DNA of 64,000 nucleotides, from NCBI GenBank assembly GCA_030267565.1, contig BRXU01000012.1, positions 2,230,501 through 2,294,500 on the forward strand, given 5' to 3'. Under the pieces are notes generated by a model. It saw nothing but the letters and a program-made list of their open reading frames with translations. It had not been told where the DNA came from and did not search any database. The translations under genes were made by a program, and so were the position numbers. Positions 43,841-55,694 of the stretch are shown here, piece after piece. This stretch comes from Pleodorina starrii (lineage: Eukaryota > Chlorophyta > Chlorophyceae > Chlamydomonadales > Volvocaceae). Numbering within the stretch: the first letter of the stretch is position 1; each line of letters begins with the position of its first letter.

Positions 43841-45897
43841 GCGGCAACCAACGGGAAGGAAGGAAGGAGGAGCAGGAACGGGACGACGGCGACGCGGCGG
43901 CAGCGGTGGCGGCAGCGGCAGCGACGGTGGTGGCGGCGGCGGCAGCGGCGGCGGCAGCGGCGGCGGCAGCGGCAGCGGCGGCAGCGGCAGCGGCCCGGGC
44001 CTGGCCTGGGAAAAGGGGAGCCTCAGTTAAAGGGGAGCCGCAGCGATGGGAACGGAGGCGGAGGCGGCGAATGGACCCCTCAACCCCCCCCCCCAAGCAA
44101 TACCTGCCGGGCGTAGTACCTGGGGCGAGGCCGGGCGGTGGCCGGGTAGGGTGGGGGGAGCGAGGTGTTGGCCGGTGCGAAGGCATTTCCCCCGCGGAGA
44201 AAGGGGGGGGAGGGGGAGCGAGGGAGGGAGGGGCAGGAAAGAGGAGGGAGGGGGAGAGAGGTTCTCGCGCGTTGGGGCACGCTGCGGTTGGGACGGTGGG
44301 AGGAGAGTACATACGATATGGATGTTGGGGGGTAGGGTGGTGGTGGTGGTGGTGGTGCAGGGGTGTATGCAAGGGGGGTAAAAGAAAACGGCGGGGGGGA
44401 GGGCGCTGGTGGCTGCCGGGCAGAGTTGAGCCTGGGGATGGGGCTGTGGATGGCGCCGAGGCTGGGGCTGGGGCGGGGGCCGGGGCTGGTTCCTGGCGGG
44501 GCGGCTGCCACGGGGGGCTTCACCCACCTCGGCCTGGTCGGTGGGATGTGAGCGGTGGATGAGTGGGCGGCGGATCGCTGCGGACGCAGTTCCGCCATTG
44601 GCCTGTGGCCCCTGCCCTGCTTGAGGGCTGCTTGGCGCCGGCTGGGTCACTGGGCTGCAGTGACCCGCCCCAGAAGGGTTGTGGGCGTGCGAGCGTGCGT
44701 GTGTATGCGTGTGTATGCGTGTGTATGCGTGTGTATGCGTGCGAGGCAGCGGCCGGGCCTTGTGCGGTGCGGTGCGGTGCTACCAGGACCGGCAAGGTTG
44801 TGCAGGAGGGATACCAGTAGAGCGGGGGAAGGGCGCCCAAAAAGTATTTGAGCGGTGTGCGTATACATGCATGCATACGTCCATACATGTATTGGCCGGG
44901 GGCCGGGGCCGAGGTGAGGGCGCTCAGAGCGTTTGGGGAGAAAGGGGGTCGGGGCTGGGTGGGGCCTCGACTGCCCGTGTTGGGCAGCGGGGGACCTGGG
45001 TGGCCCGAGTCCAGGCCCGGGTTCACACGTGCCGCGCGGACGCTTCGCCCAGAGCTGGGGCTGAAGCGCGCGATTTGACCGGTCAAATACCGGTATTTGC
45101 ATGCTCTGCGTGGCAGTCGCGGCAGTGATGTCAACGAGGCCGGCGACGGGTTTTTGCGCTTTGCGTCCGAGAATCCGAGAGGAGTGAGTGATCGCGACAT
45201 GATGGGGGCGTGCTCGTCCCATCCATGTAGGCAGGGTGGCAGGGTACCGTATCTCACCGTCCCCTGGCCGTGAATGCTCGCACAATGGCCAATGCAAGCA
45301 TAAGACATGATAGCAATGCATGGTAGCTTTTTCAGTGCATGCAATCATATTGACTGTCGGACATGTAGTGTCAGTGATTCTGCGTTCGCGAGCTTGCGGG
45401 AATCGCGGTTTTTCTCGCCGGTCGTTGTTTCCGTTTGCGGTTGCCCCGCGATGGGCGGGGTCCGGGGTGCGGCACGCGGGAGCGCAGGGCTCGTCGCCAG
45501 CCAATGGCGTCTTTCGTGATGGAAGGCTTGTGTAGGGATCTTGCCAACAGGACGAGCGCACAGGGCCAGCCAACTCGTTGACGCGTACGACAGACTCGAG
45601 AGGCACCGGTTTTTCCATTCAGTGCGCCCGTTCCAGATTTAATTGGAACGAAGCTCTTTTGGAGTATGCTTACACTAGGTTTGTTATTCAGAGAGACTTT
45701 CAACTCGCGCTGAGGTGCGCTCGTGACAAGGCAAGCTAGTGCCGGCTGCTTGCGGGACAAACAGGACGCGATATTTCATTGTAATTAGGACTGGTATGTA
45801 AAGGCAAATTTGTGTCGTATGCATTCGCCGCCGGGTCAGCCGCCATGCCAACTGAGTTTGCACGCTTCGCAGGAGCTTTGAGTGCACAATAAGCACT
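43841..45897. other. Intergenic region between MFS gene and NOP2
   Basis: Begins with a GCN trinucleotide array (about 43885-43995), then purine-rich and Gly/Pro-like simple sequence to about 44540. Long open frames on both strands here are products of the skewed composition. The part after about 45080 is more balanced. TGTAA occurs at 45779-45783 and 45796-45800. It could hide further exons of the MFS gene; otherwise it is 3' UTR and the NOP2 promoter. Confidence 0.45.
44701..44740. repeat. Perfect 10-bp tandem repeat x4
   Basis: Four exact copies of GTGTATGCGT. Confidence 0.97.
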
Positions 45898-48800
45898 ATG
45901 GCGAAGCTACAGGTGCGTGTGAGGCTCTGCGAAATTCAGTTTATCTTTGTTTCTTCTTCGCAGCGCCGTTTCGGGTTGTTCTTCACGTCTCGCTGCCCAA
46001 CGACCTGCGCAGCCCGCCCGCAAGGCCGCTGGCGGCAAAGCCGCTCCGGCCGCAAAGAAGGCAACGAAGGGCGCCGGTGGCTTTTCGGACGAAAACGCAA
46101 AGTGGCTCAAGCTAAAACGGAAGCAGCCCGAGCCGGAGGAGGAGGATGACTCGGACGCGGAGGAGGACAGTGCCGGTGAGCAGCTCCGACGAAGTTGCGG
46201 GGCGCCGGGGCAGCTGCTTGTCTACGGTATTCACCTGCGACTAGCGGATGGCGCACCAGCCACGCGCTGTGACCGCCCTCCGCCTCCTCCCCACCTGTCC
46301 TCCCCCACGCACATACATACACACGCACACACACGCTCCTCCCGGGGCCACTCCCCCGAATCACCGCCGGAGCCCCCATCGCTCCCTCCCTTCCTTCCTC
46401 CTGGCGTGCCTTGCGCGCCTCGACACACAGCTTTGCGGTAGGGCCGGTAGGGACCACCTCCCCGACCATGAGGGGGAGGAGGTCCCAAGCGGCCCGGTCC
46501 GGGTACCGGCATTGCCCCACTGCCCACTGTGAGCTCTAGTCGCACCCCCCGCCTCACACCGCTCGTCACCCCCTCCTCTCGACCGCTGTACGACACTGTA
46601 CGGCAATTCAACAGACGCGGAGGACCTGGGCATCATGGACGATGAGTTCGGGAGCGGCGGCGGCGAGGAGGAGGACGGTGAGAGCGGAACGGCTTCGTGG
46701 GCGGGGGCGGGTGTGTGGGGGGGCGGGTGCGCTGCCCGGCCCTGGGGGCCCCTGGGTCGCAACACGGGTTTTGTCTGGGGCTGAAGGCGGTGCAAGGCCC
46801 ATATTTGTTGTGATGTACGGACAGTACGACTGGAAACGCGCCGTAAGGTCGGCCGGCAGATTGGTCGTCTAATGCTCTTACCGAATGGCTGTCTCTTCGT
46901 GAGGCCGTGAGGCAGTTGCGGCTGTTGGGCCCTTTCCCCGGCTTTTGGGCCCCCGGGTGGGACGTCACACCTGAGGGGGGGGGGTGGCCCCCGCCATCAA
47001 TCGGTAACTGGGTGCTACGGGAGGGAGGGAGGGAGGGAGGGGGGGAGGGAGGGAGGGAGGGAGGGAGGGAGGGAGGGAGGGAGGGAGGGAGGGAGGGCGC
47101 CGTTGGAAGGAGAGGGCGGAGGGCGACCGGCCTGCTCGCTCATACTTGAGGCGCGATGCTGCGGTGGTCGAACACTCTCCACACGAGGGCGGGTGTTGGA
47201 GTGATATCAGCAGTGGTCGGGAAGTGAAGTGCGGCCCGGGATGACGAAGGAGCAGAGTAGAGTCTTGGAGTCGAGCGGCATCCTCCACCCCCGCCTACCA
47301 CCATGATTGTCTTTATCCCGGGAGCGGGGTGGGGTGGGGGCCAGGAGGGGTTGCTGTGTAGGTTGGTTGCTCGGGTGTGGTGTTGGTGGTTGTGTGGCTG
47401 TGTAGAGGTGGCGCTGAGGAGCTGCGGCTGGTGCTACTGTCGGGTGCCGCCGGATGCCGATCTCACCCCTCTGCGCTATCCTGCCCCATCCATCCGCCCA
47501 CCCAACCATCCACCCACCCAACCACCCGCCCAACCATCCATCTGTGCAGAGAGCGACGAGGGCGATGATGATGATGAGGATGAGGATGAGGACGGTGACG
47601 ACCTGCTCCAGGGGAAGGACTTTGTGGACGATGGGGACAGCGACGAGGGCGAGGGCGAGGACGATGAGGATCAAGGTACGGCAAATGGGAGCTTGGGGTG
47701 AGGGCCTCCATGCCCTCCATGCAGTGAATGGTGGAGGGCTGCATAAGGCCCACCCGGGTCTGTGTGTGCGCAGAGGGGAGGGAGGGAGGGAGGGCCGAGC
47801 GGACCGAATGGGGTCACGTGAGGTTGGGCGGGACTCCAGGGGGGGTGGGCGGGTGTAGGCGGGTGTAGGCGAGATCGGCAGATCGGGTGTCGCTCCTGCC
47901 CCTGCCAGGGCCGCGCGGCTCGCGGTGGGCACGGGCCACGTGTTTTGTCATGTGGGCCGTGTTGTGGAGTGGAGTGGAGTGGGGTGGGGTCGAGTGGAGG
48001 GGGTTGTGTACCGCAAATGTCCAGGGAGACGCTCCCGTGGCGCCATCGGGCCAGGCAAAGGCAGGAGAGGCGTTACAGCGCCCGCCCCTGGAGCCCGGCA
48101 GCGATTGGCCCAGCCAGGCAACCAGCCGGCCAGCCAGCGAGCCAGGACGGCCGGTTCTGCCGAGGTGCAAGGAAGGGACAGCCGCCGCCCAGTCACCGTC
48201 ACTGGCGAACGGAGGCAGCAACACGGGGCGGGTTGAGGTCCACCCGACAGTCATCAACTCACCCCGGGGGGCTGTGAGTCCCCTCCCGCCCTCCTCCTCC
48301 TCCTCCTCCTCCTCCTCCGTGCCCAGTCAGCAGTCCGCAGGCGGGCCACCTTCACTTCATAGACCTGTCTGCGCCACCCCGCCTCCTCACACCTCCCTCC
48401 CTCCCACCCTCCCTCTCTTCCCTCGCTCCCTCCCTGCAGACGATGAGGATGAGGGCCAGGGCCTGGATTCGGGCGACATGGACGAGCTGATGGGCGGGGA
48501 AGGGGAGGACGACGAGGAGGGAGAGGAGGGGGAGGAGGAGGACGATGATAGTGATGATGATATGACGGAGGCGGAGAGGCAGTCGCAGGCGCTGGACAAG
48601 TTCAGGTCAGCCAGGGCGGAAGGGGGGTGGGAGGGGGGCCAGAGTGCCATGCAATGGGGGGTGTCCATGCATTCGAGGTCCGCTGACAGTGACGTGAGTG
48701 AGGGGGCAGAGTGGGTGTGCGCTGACAGCCCCCCTCACCCCAGACCCCACCCCACTTGGCCAGCTGCTGCTGCAGTTCCCGCAACCTCCCAGGTCTGTAA

Positions 48801-51800
48801 CCTCCCATCCCATCACTCCCTGACCCCCCATCCCATCCCATTCCGGGGGCCGGGGGAACTGCTGCTGCTGCTGCTGCCGAGCGCGTCCATCCTTTACGAC
48901 CAGGACCATATGATTAGCCCTCTCCGACCGGGGCTGCTCACCCGGGGGGTCGGGGCCGGGGCTGCTCACCCGGTTTGTGTCGCTCAACCGGTTTCCTACG
49001 GTGCTTTGAGTTCCCACACGCCCTCTGGGTGGGCCCTCTGGTACCGCCTCCGCAGGCGCAAGCAGGCTGCCCTGGCTGCGCGGGAGGCTCGGGACATGGC
49101 CGCGGAGGACGGTGAGGGCGATGTGGACATCAACGTGGAGGAGGGGGCCACATTCACATTGCCCAGTGGACAGCAGGTGCGGCCGCGTGTGTGGGGGGGC
49201 GTGTGGTGGGGGGCCGAGGGGGGGGGGCTAAAAATGATACCGCAGCGGAGATGGTCACGGCGTTAGCGAACGGACGCGGGGGAGGGGGAGGCGGGGGAGG
49301 GGCGGGCGTGTGTGTGGGAAGGGGCGGGCGGGCGGGCGTGTGTGTATGTGTCCGTGTGTCTCTGTGCGAGTGTGTGTCCCTCGAGTAGGGAAGGGCGGGA
49401 GGAGATGTGTGTGTGGGGGGGGGCATGTCAGGGGGGGCCAGGGGGAGCAGGGCTTTCGAGGAGGGCGCGTGTGCTCACACCACACCACAACACAACACGG
49501 CTCCAAAATGATGCCTGTCCCTCCCGACTCGCACTTCACTGTTACCCCCTCTCCCTCCCTCATTCCCCTCCAACCTCCCTCCTGCCCCCCCCCCCCCTTT
49601 CCCCACCCCCCCCCCAAAACACTCACACACGCACACAGGTGGAGGCCGAGAAGCTGGCCCCCCCCGACCTGGCCCTGGTGGCTCGCCGCATGAAGGCCAC
49701 CGTGGCGGTGTTGGAGGACTTCGCCAACCGCCGCGACCCGGGCCGCTCCCGGACCGACTACATGGCGCAACTGAAGCGCGACCTGGCGACCTATTACGGA
49801 TACAACGACTTCATGGTCGACATGTACCTCAACATGTTTAGGTGCGGTGCTTTTGGTGACGGGGGGGATTGACAGGGGGGGATTGACGGGGGGGAATGGC
49901 GAACCCCAACCTGACTGCCAGCCAGCCACAGAAGCCATCCCAGAGCTGGTCCCTGCCCCTGCCTCCGCCTCCGCCCGAATACTGCCTCCGCCCGGCCTCA
50001 TCCCGCGACCCGCCCCTTCCCTTCCCGCCCCTCCCCTCCCCGCTCCCTCCCCTTCCCTCCCCAGCGTTGCCGAGGCTGTTGAGCTGATGGAGGCCAACGA
50101 GGTGCCCCGCCCCATCACCCTGCGCACCAACACGCTCAAGACCCGGCGGAGGGAGCTGGCGGCGGCGCTCATCCAGCGGGGGGTGTCCCTGGACCCCATA
50201 GGGCCCTGGTCCAAGGTGGGGCTGGTGGTGTACGAATCCAAGGTACCCATCGGAGCCACCCCCGAGTACATGGCGGGACACTACATGCTGCAGGTGGGAA
50301 CGTGTTGGCGGGGTGGGGGGCGGGAAGGGGGAGGACAGGGGAGGGAGTCCTCAGGGAGGGTGGGTGGGAGAGGGAGGGAGAGGGAGGGTTCCTCCGGGTT
50401 CTGGCCTGGTCGCAGACCCCCCTTCCCGCGCCTTTCGTCTTTGTTGCCCAGTTGCCCTCTTCACCACCTGCGCTCCCGGCCTCCCCTCCCCTCTCCTCCC
50501 CTTGGTTTCGTTCTTGCATTACACTCTTCAAAACTCCCCTTCCCTCCCGCTGTTCCCCCTCTCCGCTCTGCAGGGCGCCTCTTCCTTCATGCCCGTCATG
50601 GCCCTCGCCCCGCAGCCCGACGAGACCATTGTCGACATGGCGGCTGCACCCGGCGGCAAGACCACCTACATTGCCGCCCTGATGCGCAACACCGGCACCA
50701 TCTTTGCCAACGAGATCTCGAAGGACCGCCTCAAGTCCATCACGGGCAACCTGACTCGACTGGGGGTCACAAACACCGTTGTCTGCAACTACGACGGACG
50801 CGACCTACCTGGAGTCATCGGCGAGCGCTCCGTGGATCGGGTGCTGCTGGACGCGCCCTGCTCCGGAACCGGAGTGGTGTCCAAGGACCCCTCGGTCAAG
50901 GTGCGGGGGGGGGAGCGGGGAATGGGAAGGGGAGGTGGGGGCGGGGGGGAAGGGGAGTTGTGTGCGTGCTGGGGGAAGGGGAAGGATGCGGGGTTTTGAG
51001 GGGTGGGATGGAGGGATGAACAAGGGAGGGGTTGGGCGTGGGATAGGGGAGTGGGGGTGGGTTAGGAGAGTCCGCTTCAGTTGTGTGGACATCTCCGGCA
51101 TCGTTGTTGCTCGTCCTCAACGTCGCCCCGGGGCCGGCTGCTGCGCTGCCCCCCCTCCCCCCCGCCGCCCCCAGACCTCCAAGTCGCAGCAGGACATTTG
51201 GCGGTGCGGCCACCTGCAGAAGCAACTGCTGCTGGCGGCCATTGACATGGTGGACGCCAACAGCCCCACCGGAGGGTACGTCGTCTACTCGACCTGCTCC
51301 GTGTGCGTGGAGGAGGACGAGGCGATCGTCAACTATGCGCTGAGGAAGCGGCACGTCAAGGTGCGTTGTGTCCCTTGTGTGTATGGGGGGAAGGGGGCGC
51401 TGTGTCTGTATGCTGGTGGTGGTGGTGGTGTTTGTGAGGTGGGGTGGGGGGCCGGAGCGGGGTGTCATGTCCCGGGTTCATTCTTAGGCTCTGGCCGTTT
51501 CGCGACTTCGGGTATCGAGGAATTGGAACAGAGGGGCTCACTGGGGGGGCCAGACTGGGGTGCGGCTGTAGTGATGGGAGCGCCCCCGCAGGCCCCCCCC
51601 CCCCGCGCGCGTTCCCCCCGGGGCTCCTGAATGAGACTGCGGCTGCGGCTGCACGCGGAACAACCCTCCCCTGCTGCCACGCACTCTTACACCCGCGCCC
51701 CCCCCCCCCAACCCGTCTTCCCCGGTCAGGTGGTGTCGACGGGTCTGGAGTTCGGGCGCGAGGGCTTCATCCGCTACCGCGACTTCCGCTTCCACCCCTC

Positions 51801-54117
51801 GCTCCAACACGCGCGGCGCTTCTACCCGCACGCGCACAACTTGGACGGTGAGGAGGCGAGCGGGCAATGCCCCGGGGAGGAAAGGGGAGGGGAGGGGAGG
51901 GGACAGCCCCACATCCGCCTGCGGACGATTCGTTCGCTCGTCTTGCCCGCTTTGGTGTTCCGCCCGGGAGGTCCCTTTCTACGGGTAGCCCACCGGCGCG
52001 CGAACTGGAAGCCACCACGCATCGGAATGCGCGGCAGAACACGCGACCTTAGACCTTGGTTGACTTGGGCATGGAGGAGGAATGGATGAACGGCTGGCGC
52101 GATTGGTTGCTAGGGAGCTAGGGATTGGGTTCGAGCTGATTTCGATGGCTATTGGAGGTGGGCTTCTTGGAGGTGCGACTGCGGTTTGAACTGCTGCGCT
52201 CCTCGTCGATGTGGCGGTCGCACCGATGAAACGAAGCTGGCACACTGCTGCCCCAACTTCCTTCCCCAACTTTCCAACTTTCGGGATTACGCGCGTTTTA
52301 ACCGTTCACGGACTCTCGGGCCTATCCGTGGATTAAACCCCAACTCCTGGCTCCCCCAGGCTTTTTCGTGTGCAAGCTGAAGAAGCTGTCCAACGACCCC
52401 AAGAAGGCATCCAAGGACGAGGAGGACGAGGACGAGGAGGAGGAGCAGGAGGAGGCGGCCGCGGGCGGCGACGAGCCGGAGGCCAAGAAGGCAGGCGGCA
52501 AGAAGGGCCCGCAGGGTCCCAAGCCCGTTGTCATCCCGGTCAGCAGGCCCAAGGTAATTGGAGAGGGGAGAGGGGGCGGGGGACCCGCGCGAGGGACCCT
52601 CATGCATCTGGCCGGCACGGGCGCTGGCGCCACCGCCCGACGCTGGCATTCCTTCCCGCACGGCTGGTTGCGCTCACCGCTTGCCGAGGGGCGGGCGGCC
52701 GAAACGCTTGCCGATAACGGTAACGGTACCGGCGGCAGGGCTCGTGTCTTGCCTAGTGAGCCCGCGAGCACCAGTGCCCCCCCCTCCCACGCCCCATGTG
52801 TGCCCCACAGCTCAACAGCTTGTCGCCCCGCTCGCGAGTGCTCACACCTTCCCTTCCATCGCACCTCCCTATGCCTTGCCCGTTGCCCCCCCTCGTGCAG
52901 TCGCACCCCAAGGGCGCCCAGCGGGTGACTCCCAAGAAGGTTCTGGAGGCGCAGCCCGACCAGGACGACCCCGCCATGGCGGCGGAGATGGAGACGCTCA
53001 AAGCGGCACTGGCGAATAAGACCAAGGGGAAGAAGGGGCAGCAGCAGCAGCAGGGCGGCAAGGGGGCAAAGGCGGGGAGCAGGGCCGGTGGAAAGGCGGA
53101 CGGGTCGGATGGGGACGAGGAGGAAGCGGCAGAGGAGCGCGCAGCGGCGGGCCGGCGCGCCGGACCGAGCGGCCGCAACGCTGCCGCCGCCGGCAGCAAC
53201 GGGGCGGCGGCGGCGGGGGCCGGCAAGGGGCAGAACAGGGGCGCCGCGAAGGGAGCGGCGGCGGACCGGGAGGCGGCGGACGGGGAGGCGGCGGAGGAGC
53301 AGCCCAAGAAGAAGGACTCGAAGCTCTTCAAGCAGGCCATGAAGGTGGGTGGAGGCTCCGGGCTGCGAGCAATCCGAGGACAGAGGTTGCCGGTGCTTGC
53401 TAGGTGCGCAGACGCAACTGCCGGGGGCTGCATGATACGGGCTTTGCCTAAGAGGCAGCTCTTTAGGCTCTGTAGTTATGGAGTCAACGGGCTTCCATGG
53501 GCTGTGGTACACTGTTACGGGATGTGCCGTTGGTTTGAAATCCGACTCTCGTGTCTTGGCCGGAAGGGCAGCTCAAAGTGCGCGGTAGCGGCCCAGAACT
53601 CGCCAGGGTGTGTGCCTGGTGTGGCCCTGGCGGGCCGCCGCCTTGGAGCTCGTCACACGGCTCCTTCCTTCCTCGCCCGGTTCAACTTTCGCAGGAGTTG
53701 CAAGAGGAGAAGCAGCGAGCGAAGGCGGCGCAGCAGCCGGCGGTGGGCAACGAGGGCGGCAAGGGCGGGGGGCAGAAACGGCCAGCAGATGGGGGGGACA
53801 AGAAGGCCGGAGGCGGGAAAGCAGCGGCGTCGGCGGCCGCCGGGGGGCCAGCTGCCGCGGCAGCTTCCAAGGCCGAGGCGAACGGCTCGGCGCCAGCTGA
53901 GAAGCAGCAGCAGAAGGGCAAGGCGGCGGGGCAGCAGGAGAAGGAAAATAAAGCGGGCGGGCAGCAGCAGCAGCAGCAGCAGCAGAAGGGCAAGGCGAAT
54001 GCTGGGCAGCAGAAGCGGCCAGGCGGACCGGTGGGTGGGAACCCCAGTAGCCGGGGCGGTGGCAAAGGGAACCCGACTGCGTCCAAGGCGCCCCCGCCCA
54101 AGAAGCAAAAGAAGTAA
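45898..54117 (+). CDS. NOP2: NOP2 25S/28S rRNA (cytosine-5) methyltransferase
   Basis: Fourteen exons: 45898-45912, 46013-46175, 46615-46677, 47550-47675, 48440-48605, 49056-49176, 49639-49841, 50065-50293, 50574-50900, 51175-51360, 51730-51847, 52360-52553, 52901-53344, 53695-54117. Phases close to 925 aa. It methylates cytosine in large-subunit rRNA in the nucleolus and is needed for 60S assembly. SAM motif I is [11 protein letters not shown] (383-393); the two NSUN-family cysteines are Cys458 (DAPCSGTG) and Cys512 (YSTCS). [14 protein letters not shown] and [20 protein letters not shown] are NOP2 hallmarks. Residues 60-180 are an Asp/Glu-rich tail. The C-terminal 290 residues are Lys/Ala/Gln/Gly-rich, much longer than the core family needs, and end KKQKK. 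Exon 1 codes only five residues (MAKLQ). Its ATG is supported by the GTGCGT donor and phase 0. Confidence 0.96.
47021..47098. repeat. (GGGA)n microsatellite
   Basis: About 19 copies of a 4-base purine unit in NOP2 intron 3. Confidence 0.95.
49228..49274 (+). repeat. Dispersed intronic motif B, copy in NOP2
   Basis: CTAAAAATGATACCGCAGCG followed by GCGTTAGCGAACGGAC, 50 nt after the exon 6 donor. It matches the copy at 11501-11553 and the reverse of 41708-41757. Confidence 0.8.
52298..52337 (+). repeat. Dispersed intronic motif A, diverged copy in NOP2
   Basis: TTAACCGTTCACGGACTC followed by GGGCCTATCCGTGGATTAAA, ending 22 nt before the exon 12 acceptor. Confidence 0.75.
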
Positions 54118-55694
54118 TGCTCAAAGGACCGATCAGGCTATTTAGGGATTGTGGAAGTCCTGATGATACGCGGTCGCAATCAGTAGAGGGAAGACGGTTG
54201 TAGTGGTTAGTGCGTTGTCATCCGGTGGGCTTATCGGATGGCAGTTTCGGTACTGGAGAGGTGTAGGCTGCGTGCACTCGCACGGGTGTGCGATGTTGCA
54301 CGGTTCTCTTGTGAGGTGCTTGGGATTCGCGGAATTTGGGGAGGTCCTTGGGAGGTCAGAATGGGAGGATTGGAGCGTGCTGTGCGAAGGATGGGTTAGA
54401 CCGGTATCTCCCAGCTTCGAGCCTTTTGGGGTTTTGACCTCGGACCGATGAGGCGAGAGGGCCGCTTGGCGTATCTGCTTTCTGTCGGCAGCAATGCTTG
54501 CGAAGGGCATAGGACGTGGTGACTTGATGGGATGGCGTGAGTGCCCTGGGTGGGAGCCGGCTTGTTCGTGCAACAAATGGCGGCGCTATGCGCTGGACCA
54601 GCGCTATGCGGCGACTCGACAGGCTTGCGGAAACGCTCGTGGGACGCGTTCACGGTAACTCCTTGGATCTGAGAGGGGTAGGATGACTAAACCACCGTAT
54701 GCTGTCCTTCTGGACGCTCAGAGATGATCAAGGCGCGCCTGTAGGTCAGGTTTACATGATGTCAGAGCAGTATGCGCGCAGCGCAAATCCGCTTCAGGCA
54801 CTCTACTGGAATCTTGGATTCGATGGGGGGCCAGCCAGCTGTGGTGGCCGGCCACAAACATGGCAAGCCCCTCGTGTCTGCTCGCTGCACCGTGTGTGAC
54901 AGGGCACAGGCGCTTCCTCAGGTTCATAATAAGTCGCGACTCGTCGAAATAAAATCCCTACATACACGCGCGATTCGGTGCGCTTCAATGGAGAAGGCAT
55001 TCGGGCCCTCCACGGAGTTTAGTAATTCTAGGCGTCTCCTGTTGTTCAACTCGGAGGCGCTGCCCCGAGACTTGGACACTGCCCAATGGACAGTGGAGCT
55101 CAGTGCTGCTGAGTGATGCGAAGAATGCGACTGGTCACCAGTCCTAGATTATGTACAACTGGCCTTTCTAGGTTCTGCCAGCCATGTCCCCCGACTAACT
55201 GCACGTGGGCAAGAGGCTGGTGCGCTCCGAGACTCACACCAGTGCCCTCTGCATGGTGCCCCAGACAGAAAGCAAAAAGCCCAGATGGGCTGTTCAGACA
55301 GCGGCCCATCAACCATCTCCCGCGGCATGAGGCGCCCGTCCTCAGCCATGCGCGCAAAGGCTTCCATATTCCCTTACCCGTACAAGCAAACAGCCCAATC
55401 CAGCCCGCCCCGGATCATGGCGGTTATGCGCATGCCTGCCAAGTGACATGCACGCACGACTAGATACACACACCCGAACTTCCGCCCTGGGATTGTTGTA
55501 CAGCCGTTATTGTGTCGGCTACAGCCATGACGGCGCCAGCGAAACAGCACATAAGAGACGCGTGGTGTCGCCGCGGAGCACCGAACCAGGTGTCGTTGCC
55601 GACGCGTCACTGGGCGTAAGCCCCGCGCCTGACTGCCTTAACGCGGGCCGTACACACAACCCCTCGGACATGCCTTCGTAAACAGCCGATTCGG
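54118..55694. other. Convergent intergenic region
   Basis: 1.58 kb between the 3' ends of NOP2 (+) and the coiled-coil gene (-). Composition is more balanced than in the introns. Open frames are short and unsupported. TTACA at 54751-54755 could be a minus-strand polyadenylation signal. Confidence 0.45.

Noticed and set aside
43833..44650. Long overlapping open frames on both strands after the MFS gene
   Set aside because: They arise from purine/pyrimidine-skewed simple sequence and encode only Pro, Ala, His or Gly runs.
47887..49266. 459-codon open frame as one large NOP2 exon
   Set aside because: Interior parts are intronic simple sequence; only 48440-48605 and 49056-49176 continue the acidic and [13 protein letters not shown] segments with good splice sites and phase.
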